This document shows, piece by piece, positions 23,001 through 27,420 of a DNA stretch of 27,420 nucleotides. Within the stretch, counting starts at the first letter, position 1, and each line of letters opens with the position of its first letter. Position numbers and translations under genes: made by a program. The notes beneath the pieces were generated by a model, which was given only the letters and a program-made list of their open reading frames with translations, had not been told where the DNA came from and searched no databases. Source of the stretch: Bacteroidota bacterium (GTDB taxonomy: Bacteria; Bacteroidota; Ignavibacteria; Palsa-1295); the NCBI GenBank assembly GCA_025363505.1, contig JANYDV010000103.1, forward strand, positions 1-27,420, in the 5' to 3' direction.

Positions 23001-24273
23001 AGTGGGCTCAAATAATTATACAGCGGCTCCTCTTGGGTCTGATTTCAAGGTTCTTCCAAGAGTCTTACAAGACATCGATGTACAATTTATGCCCGCAGCA
23101 ATAGGACCGGTAACGGCAACGTTATTAATTGATGGTAAACAAGCATCGAATGATACCACTTACATCACCGGCATCGGTGCAATGCCTGTGGCAAGATTTA
23201 CTCTTGATACGACGGTAATAGATACGCTTGATTTTGGTGTAATGTTTAATGGTTATACTTCCACAAAAGCTACGATCTTGAAAAATATCGGCAATTGGGA
23301 TCTGTCAACACTTAGTTATACCATCAGTGGTGCGGACGCCGCTGACTTTACAGCGCCGACATTGCCACAGCAAATGCTTATCAGCGAGAATAATAGCGGT
23401 GCACTTGCAATTACCTATAAAGCATCAACGCTTTATAAAACAACACCTCGTCTTGCCGAGATCGTGTTTATGCTTGACGATAGTACAACGTTTAAACTCT
23501 ATCTCAAAGCGCAAGACATAGCTCCGATTAAAGTTGACCTGCGTTTTGATAATAGTAATATCAGAGTTGGAGATATTGTTTATCCAAATCTGAGACTAAA
23601 AACGGCAATACCTGATTCTTTGAATGTTAACCATATCACCGGTGTCATCACTTGGGACCCGATGGTAGCGTCATTAATTGAGGTTGGTCAAGGGCAAATG
23701 TTATCACAAACAGTTGCATGGACACTAACCCGACAAACCGGTGATGTTCCGGGACAATATACCTATGATCTTGAAAGTACAACGGGTCATCTCAGTACAA
23801 CAGGATCAATACTACGATTACAATTTAAGGCTGCCGCAACGGCAAAAACTGGTGATCAGACAATTCTGAAACATTCTACCCTTAGCTTCCCCCTTCGTAG
23901 CGAACTTGCCATTCAAGAGCAACAAGGAGTGATCGTGATCGACTCTGCTTGCGGTGATATTCATTTGACATCAGGAGTACCAAAAGCAAACTTCATTCAG
24001 ATGAATTCTCCGAACCCCTTCGGTTCAGGCTTAGGCTCTGAAGTAACAAGCATTCCATTTTTTGTAGGAAGCGATGAAACAAGTGTAACCATTCGTGTGC
24101 TTGATATAACCGGGCGAGAAGTTTCTCGCCCAATTAATGCACAGTTATACAAACAAGGGTCGTATGAATTACGTCTTTCGGCAAACGATATACCTAATAG
24201 CGGAACATATCTTTATGAATTTATTGCCGGCAATGATAAACCGACGGTTCGGAAGATGCTTGTCAGGAAATAA
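20065..24273 (+). CDS. Large exported ASH/choice-of-anchor-D repeat protein with cohesin-like module and T9SS sorting domain
   Basis: This 1402-residue protein has a signal peptide (about residues 1-31, ending SFGQ) and a unique N-terminal domain. About nine repeats of roughly 105 residues follow, each opening with a DFGxV-type strand, at about 187, 300, 409, 517, 619, 732, 835, 946 and 1054 (for example VDFGKVRIG, IDFGNVRVK, LNFGKVRIG). This is the choice-of-anchor-D/ASPM-SPD2-Hydin immunoglobulin-like repeat. Residues about 1152-1295 resemble a cohesin-type domain (VGDIVYPNLRL, ITGVITWDPM, LRLQFKA). From about 1312 a type-A-like T9SS sorting domain begins with SPNPF and ends with MLVRK. The protein is expected to be a long, rod-like surface or secreted molecule, perhaps for adhesion or matrix building. 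Its stop overlaps the convergent aat gene by 11 bp. Confidence 0.85.
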   Translation: MVSSSVIRVTVRAFLFAAIAISLLHSQSFGQWRISTPRDTVSVPAKPGGYVSSKITLSAGVDMFLYAGSTFSLFAQQNADGIDAAYTYKAPGWNIFSPLSNPPTYNSIKFDWGLFVAISIGLNEGYFAPLESNYQPSHNYTSKVTSQGNKLQFKIKAPSSAYNNVGSGGVNIRMARWTAGIAIKNIDVDFGNVNVGQAVNYLDSIASYGLDPLQVDSMILVGLTPVGTNDFTFQSERGDRFPLLTENTNQIRLTVTPSIKGNIRGELHIYCRNADQNNRYRVIRLHAFGIAPTLTVGPQFVDFGKVRIGKGATTSTNISNEGGNTTLTITTATNYAPAPPAGAFSRVFPATLPFDVTAGSSGQIKTFFNPTARIHYQGKLYIRGTNVQIDSVTFQGDGAEPIPLLSDSVLRFKTVYRGDQDKQTLTLTNKGNWTCSVILAQITGQFKSVFSFSPNDSVFFVEPDSSRTFTITFQPGTGIDHLQMKAYFRLVYDDFTQDTVTLLGEEIQPQVTSRDTLHDFGKVKLNISKSDTITLLRNTSSNATLGLNEQQIIPSTYFKLDRAILPIPAQKSVPVQATFTPTIPGPFKAYFYMTVGNKRDSVELRGIGAVAKAIFNPTPVNYGIVKSNVSDTITTTLTDSGDYPLRVVWLEIKGADAKDFAIVYQPNGRTPIPTFTISEDSTVKIDVRFSTNAKTGIAHRATLCVHYDDSSSDCIPLEAIEEAQFLQFGQPAIDFGNVRVKTHLQKTASFRNGSGKTLSLDTTTVTPDPGEFTIVNKLKPVAPFSIDSSLKVDFYPGVRGPYVGYLHGSGGDFKTDSIQLRGTGVAPVAEFSDTVIDFGTVVLNTPATPKQFTITNTGDWLLHVVNIQMIGDKKNEFSYTKQKGGSPLEDSVDQQQNSTYDVFFTPTSQIVYHSARMLFTFDDSTTASVLLEGYDESPFLVLDLDSLNFGKVRIGTKLLNKVRLVSTSPDTLVAGSIRLVGSNNYTAAPLGSDFKVLPRVLQDIDVQFMPAAIGPVTATLLIDGKQASNDTTYITGIGAMPVARFTLDTTVIDTLDFGVMFNGYTSTKATILKNIGNWDLSTLSYTISGADAADFTAPTLPQQMLISENNSGALAITYKASTLYKTTPRLAEIVFMLDDSTTFKLYLKAQDIAPIKVDLRFDNSNIRVGDIVYPNLRLKTAIPDSLNVNHITGVITWDPMVASLIEVGQGQMLSQTVAWTLTRQTGDVPGQYTYDLESTTGHLSTTGSILRLQFKAAATAKTGDQTILKHSTLSFPLRSELAIQEQQGVIVIDSACGDIHLTSGVPKANFIQMNSPNPFGSGLGSEVTSIPFFVGSDETSVTIRVLDITGREVSRPINAQLYKQGSYELRLSANDIPNSGTYLYEFIAGNDKPTVRKMLVRK

Positions 24274-24865
24274 TTGTATTCCAATCGACTTGTAACTCGA
24301 TAGCATCTGAAAGCATACCGAGATACTCGGTTTGCGAAACAGTGTAGAGCCCGAATTGTTTCAGATGTTCACTCTCCATTTGCGAGTCAAGCAAGGTAAA
24401 GCCTGTTTTTCGAAGGTGCTCGACTAAGGCAATGAGTGCAATCTGTGAAGCGTTAGATTCTTTGGAAAACATCGACTCTCCGCAAAACGCCGCACCGAAT
24501 GTTAGCCCATATAATCCGCCAACGAGTGCCCCTTCGTTCCATACCTCAACCGAATGTGCTATTCCCATTCTATGAAGTTCTGAATATAATAATTTCATTT
24601 CTTCTGAAATCCAAATCTCATCATCAGGTAATTCGTCATAACGAGCACATTGATTGATTACCTCATCAAATGCTGTATCTATTCGTATCTCAGTCGTGGA
24701 TTGTTCAACGGCAACACGAAGTGATTTGCGAATAATAAAACGGTCATCAAGTGGAATAATACCTCGAGGTTCATAAAAATAAAAGCCAATTTCTCCTTTT
24801 TTTCCTGAAGCCATCGGGAAATATCCTTGCCGATACGCTGCCAAGATTAATGCAATCGTAACCAC
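24263..24865 (-). CDS. aat: Leucyl/phenylalanyl-tRNA--protein transferase
   Basis: This 200-residue cytoplasmic enzyme moves Leu or Phe from charged tRNA to the N-terminus of proteins starting with Arg or Lys, marking them for ClpAP/ClpS degradation. LILAAYRQGYFPMA near the start, then SVEVWNEGALVGGLYGLTFG, FCGESMFSKESNASQIALIAL and GFTLLDSQ are the family hallmarks, in the correct order. Length is near the short end of the usual range. The GTG start at 24865 lies 4 nt after the stop of the VWA-OmpA gene, suggesting coupled translation. The 3' end overlaps the convergent 1402-residue protein gene by 11 bp, so no separate terminator exists between them. Confidence 0.94.
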   Translation of the reverse strand: MVTIALILAAYRQGYFPMASGKKGEIGFYFYEPRGIIPLDDRFIIRKSLRVAVEQSTTEIRIDTAFDEVINQCARYDELPDDEIWISEEMKLLYSELHRMGIAHSVEVWNEGALVGGLYGLTFGAAFCGESMFSKESNASQIALIALVEHLRKTGFTLLDSQMESEHLKQFGLYTVSQTEYLGMLSDAIELQVDWNTIIS

Positions 24866-24869
24866 GTGT

Positions 24870-26216
24870 TTATTTTGAGAGGATCACAAACTCGATACGA
24901 CGGTTGAAGCGTCGTCCTTCATCAGTAGCATTGTTTGCGATCGGTCTGCTATCACCATAACCGGTCACTTCGAGACGAGTAGCTTGGATTCCGCTACTGA
25001 TGAGATATTGTTTGACGGCTTCGGCACGTTTAAGTGATAGCTCCATATTCTTTTCATGCGGTCCACTCGCATCAGCATGACCTTCAATACGGAGTTTCAT
25101 TGTTGGGCGAACAAATAATAATCTTACGACACGCTCAAGTTCTTCGATAAATTCTTGAGCAAGCGACGCTTGGTTTGGTTGGAATAACAAATCTTCGAAC
25201 ACAAAGCGCTTCCCTTCTTCAAGAGCTTGTAACTTTCTTGAAGCAAGTGGGGATTGATCTTCGGAGCGAAGTATATCAATGCGAACACTGTCAGGTGCTA
25301 GTGTTGATTGTGATAAATATTTTAAGGAATACAGACTGGTAATATCTTGTGCTACTAGACTAATAACACTATCGAAAGGCTTACGAATATCAAAGCTCGT
25401 ACCTTCGGATACTGCAGCCATCTGCATAAACTCCGGAAACTCGGGGGGTGTGATTGTTATAAGGCGGACTTCACGTTCATAGAGATAGTCACCCATTGAC
25501 TTGGCTGTAAAGTCAGTAGTCCCGTCGCCGGGTTCTCCTTGTTGATGAAATTGTGCATCAGTGATAATAATAGCCAGATGCAATGCGGTAGGTCTCATAG
25601 GGAGCAAGGTCGCTGCCTTTAACCCTTCAAGCGCATTCTCTTTAATATCTCCGCCGCCGACAGTTTCAATATCCGAAGTCCATTTTTCAAACTCACTGAT
25701 ATCATCGGTGAGTGTAGGGCTAGCCCAGTCAACAATATCCGAAAAACGTGTCATCCCGAGACGATAATCGAAACCATGCCCGCGAAGTGATTCAACAAAA
25801 TGACGAATGTTGTCTTTGACCGTGGCGATCAGATCGCGCATCGAAGCAGTTTGATCAATCACAAACACAATATCAACCGGCACGCGATTTTGGGCGCTAA
25901 TGAGATCAAGTGAGATAATTGGTCGTTGGATTCCATTTTCCAAGACAATAACATCCTCTTTTTTTAAATTGCGAACAAATAGATTATGATCATTGACCGC
26001 ACTAAAAATGACACTCATTTGTGGAAAATGAGTAATATCGACACTCTTGATCTCGAAAAACACATTCCCTTTAATGCTATGGAGTCCCGAACCTTGCTGG
26101 TGGCGTTTGGAGATATCCCGGCTCTTTTGAAGACCTTGAGAACGCAACAAGCCGGTGCTCAAGACCAGAATTGTCAAAACAAATATCGAAAATGTCAAAT
26201 TTTGCGTCGGTCTCAC
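24870..26216 (-). CDS. VWA-OmpA outer-membrane/peptidoglycan-linked protein
   Basis: This 448-residue protein has an N-terminal hydrophobic segment (about residues 9-26), probably a signal peptide. A small beta domain at about 50-105 is of the kind that precedes VWA domains, and a von Willebrand factor A domain spans about 114-300. Its metal site begins DQTAS at 121-125, with Thr where the usual motif has Ser. An OmpA C-terminal domain at about 335-446 has FQPNQASL, IEGHADASGPHEKNMELS and NRRIEF, which predict binding to peptidoglycan. The protein would sit in the periplasm or outer membrane, using VWA to bind a partner and OmpA-C to hold the cell wall. The GTG start at 26216 has no SD and no better alternative. 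aat follows 4 nt after its stop. Confidence 0.88.
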   Translation of the reverse strand: MRPTQNLTFSIFVLTILVLSTGLLRSQGLQKSRDISKRHQQGSGLHSIKGNVFFEIKSVDITHFPQMSVIFSAVNDHNLFVRNLKKEDVIVLENGIQRPIISLDLISAQNRVPVDIVFVIDQTASMRDLIATVKDNIRHFVESLRGHGFDYRLGMTRFSDIVDWASPTLTDDISEFEKWTSDIETVGGGDIKENALEGLKAATLLPMRPTALHLAIIITDAQFHQQGEPGDGTTDFTAKSMGDYLYEREVRLITITPPEFPEFMQMAAVSEGTSFDIRKPFDSVISLVAQDITSLYSLKYLSQSTLAPDSVRIDILRSEDQSPLASRKLQALEEGKRFVFEDLLFQPNQASLAQEFIEELERVVRLLFVRPTMKLRIEGHADASGPHEKNMELSLKRAEAVKQYLISSGIQATRLEVTGYGDSRPIANNATDEGRRFNRRIEFVILSK

Positions 26217-26347
26217 TAATAATCAATGATGGTTGTTGGAATATCTCTACGAGATAAACCCAAAAATGTCTCCAATGTTACAGTTTTTTATCAAAAATGT
26301 CACTTTGTCAGTGAAACTCTTTCCCCGTTACTTTGTCTTTCATTCTA

Positions 26348-27420
26348 ATGATGCGCCAGATAATCATATTGATTGTAGCCCTTATTGCCCCAACTTTGGG
26401 GTTTGGGGGATGGAAACAAGTCGGGAATTTTAACCGTGCGGCATCCTGTGGTTTTTTCTTTAATGAAAAGAGTGGTCTTATCGGCTTTGGTACTACCGAT
26501 GATAGAAAGCAGATCACGATCAAACGCACCTCTGATGGGGGATCTACATGGCTCGCATGCACAGTGCCGGCGGGGACAGGAAGGGTGACTTCGATATTTA
26601 TGACAGATACTATTACGGGCTATGCCTCCGTAATGTATGCCTCATATTCAGTATTAAAAACCAATGATGGCGGAAAAACTTGGCAAAATTTCATCAATGG
26701 GGACAATAATGCTTCGACGTGTGTCCATGCTACGACAAAAGCTGTTATTAGAACACTGTGGTATGCTCCCGGGGGATCAACTCTAAATAAAGGACTCACG
26801 TTCTCTCAGGTGTTTACCGGGGGAAACGAAGACCGCAGTAATGGTATTGCATTCTTAGATGATCTCAATGGGGTGGTCACTATGGGACCAGACGGAGGAT
26901 TTTTCGGAGGTGGCGCCCAACCCCGTACCTATTATACTGCCGATGGCGGGATCACCTGGAATCGCGGTGGGAATATGCGTGAATCATGGGGTGTCTATGC
27001 CGATAAGAGCACAAAGAAATATGTGGCATTAGCAGAGGATGGCCAAACCAACCCTGGTGATGTACTCTATAAGTCCGCCGATAATGGTAGATCATGGCAA
27101 CAAGTAAGGCCATCATTACTCAATAACTATAATTTTACAGGTCACATCGCCGGCGTTGCATCGACGATCTACGTTCAAACAGAAATTGCTACCAATCGTG
27201 GAATGTACCGATCAGATGACTTGGGAAATACATGGCGCGCAGTAGGTGGTCCATCTAACAGCCGCGACTCACGGTTTTGTGCACTCGGTTGTCGGGGCGA
27301 AATTGTCTATGCATTCGATGATAATGGGGCTATTTGGAAAACAACCGACGGAGGTGACGGCTCAATCATACCACCGCCATATATCGGCAAGATCGAATCA
27401 AAAGGGATTGGCGAAAAATT
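26348..27420 (+). CDS. Asp-box repeat protein, partial at right edge
   Basis: The frame opens at ATG 26348 (a second ATG follows directly at 26351) and stays open to the end of the window, so the 357 residues seen are an N-terminal part. A signal peptide (MMRQIIILIVALIAPTLG) is followed by Asp-box motifs TSDGGSTW, TNDGGKTW, TADGGITW, SADNGRSW and SDDLGNTW, and a last TTDGGDGS. These mark a Ycf48/sialidase-like beta-propeller, related in repeat type to the three tandem genes but too divergent to be a recent copy. After the propeller the sequence turns to a Pro-rich linker (IIPPPYIG), suggesting further domains, perhaps again a sorting domain, beyond the edge. It is divergent from the VWA-OmpA gene across 131 bp. 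The 5' leader may be short, and no clear SD is visible. Confidence 0.78.
   Translation, partial: MMRQIIILIVALIAPTLGFGGWKQVGNFNRAASCGFFFNEKSGLIGFGTTDDRKQITIKRTSDGGSTWLACTVPAGTGRVTSIFMTDTITGYASVMYASYSVLKTNDGGKTWQNFINGDNNASTCVHATTKAVIRTLWYAPGGSTLNKGLTFSQVFTGGNEDRSNGIAFLDDLNGVVTMGPDGGFFGGGAQPRTYYTADGGITWNRGGNMRESWGVYADKSTKKYVALAEDGQTNPGDVLYKSADNGRSWQQVRPSLLNNYNFTGHIAGVASTIYVQTEIATNRGMYRSDDLGNTWRAVGGPSNSRDSRFCALGCRGEIVYAFDDNGAIWKTTDGGDGSIIPPPYIGKIESKGIGEK

Noticed and set aside
26306..26336. TTTG...TTACTTTG as a promoter for the right-edge Asp-box gene
   Set aside because: The -7 match has one mismatch, and transcription would start within a few bases of the ATG.
1..27420. CRISPR arrays, insertion sequences, integrases and phage genes
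   Set aside because: No short regularly spaced repeats, transposase-like or integrase-like proteins, or terminal inverted repeats were seen. The only long repeats are the triplicated propeller genes.

Overview
The window looks like a chromosomal segment from a member of the Bacteroidota/FCB assemblage, most likely a Kapabacteria/Ignavibacteria-type lineage. This is inferred from four things. Several secreted proteins end in type IX secretion (T9SS) type-A-like sorting domains. Large choice-of-anchor-D (ASH) and Asp-box/Ycf48-like propeller proteins are abundant. Most genes lack a Shine-Dalgarno (SD) sequence and several use GTG or TTG starts. One promoter fits the Bacteroidota TTG...TAnnTTTG pattern. 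No rRNA, tRNA, CRISPR array, transposase or phage gene was found.

Layout. (1) 1-2459, plus strand: the 3' end of a GH57-type glucanotransferase/amylase gene, a DUF2279-like envelope protein and a family 2 glycosyltransferase, tightly packed. (2) 2464-5999, minus strand: an operon of an ECF sigma factor with a long N-terminal extension, a candidate membrane anti-sigma factor overlapping it by ATGA, and an exported protein with a coiled coil and a C-terminal barrel-like region. (3) 6000-6357: a divergent regulatory region with a clear promoter for the sigma operon, a palindrome in its leader, and three copies of a TTAATCTCA box. (4) 6358-12994, plus strand: three tandem paralogous genes of about 2.2 kb for Asp-box (Ycf48/BNR-like) propeller proteins with T9SS sorting domains. 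(5) 13087-15481: ssb, an orphan MlaD/MCE-domain protein and an extended-SDR epimerase. (6) 15482-15829: an intergenic stretch with a candidate structured RNA ending in a strong intrinsic terminator. (7) 15830-19864: a patatin-POTRA-barrel protein (PlpD/type Vd-like), a classical SDR and a GNAT acetyltransferase. (8) 20065-24273: a 1402-residue exported protein with about nine ASH repeats, a cohesin-like module and a sorting domain. (9) 24263-26216, minus strand: a VWA-OmpA protein followed by leucyl/phenylalanyl-tRNA-protein transferase. (10) 26348 to the right edge: a fourth Asp-box repeat protein, cut by the window.

The window is dominated by envelope and secreted proteins: sorting-domain proteins exported by T9SS, outer-membrane barrels, lipid-related proteins (MCE, patatin) and an envelope-stress-type sigma/anti-sigma pair. 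The most interesting items are the triplicated propeller genes, with one blade region diverging far more than the rest, the sigma operon that faces them across a box-containing intergenic region, and the candidate small RNA at 15503-15665.
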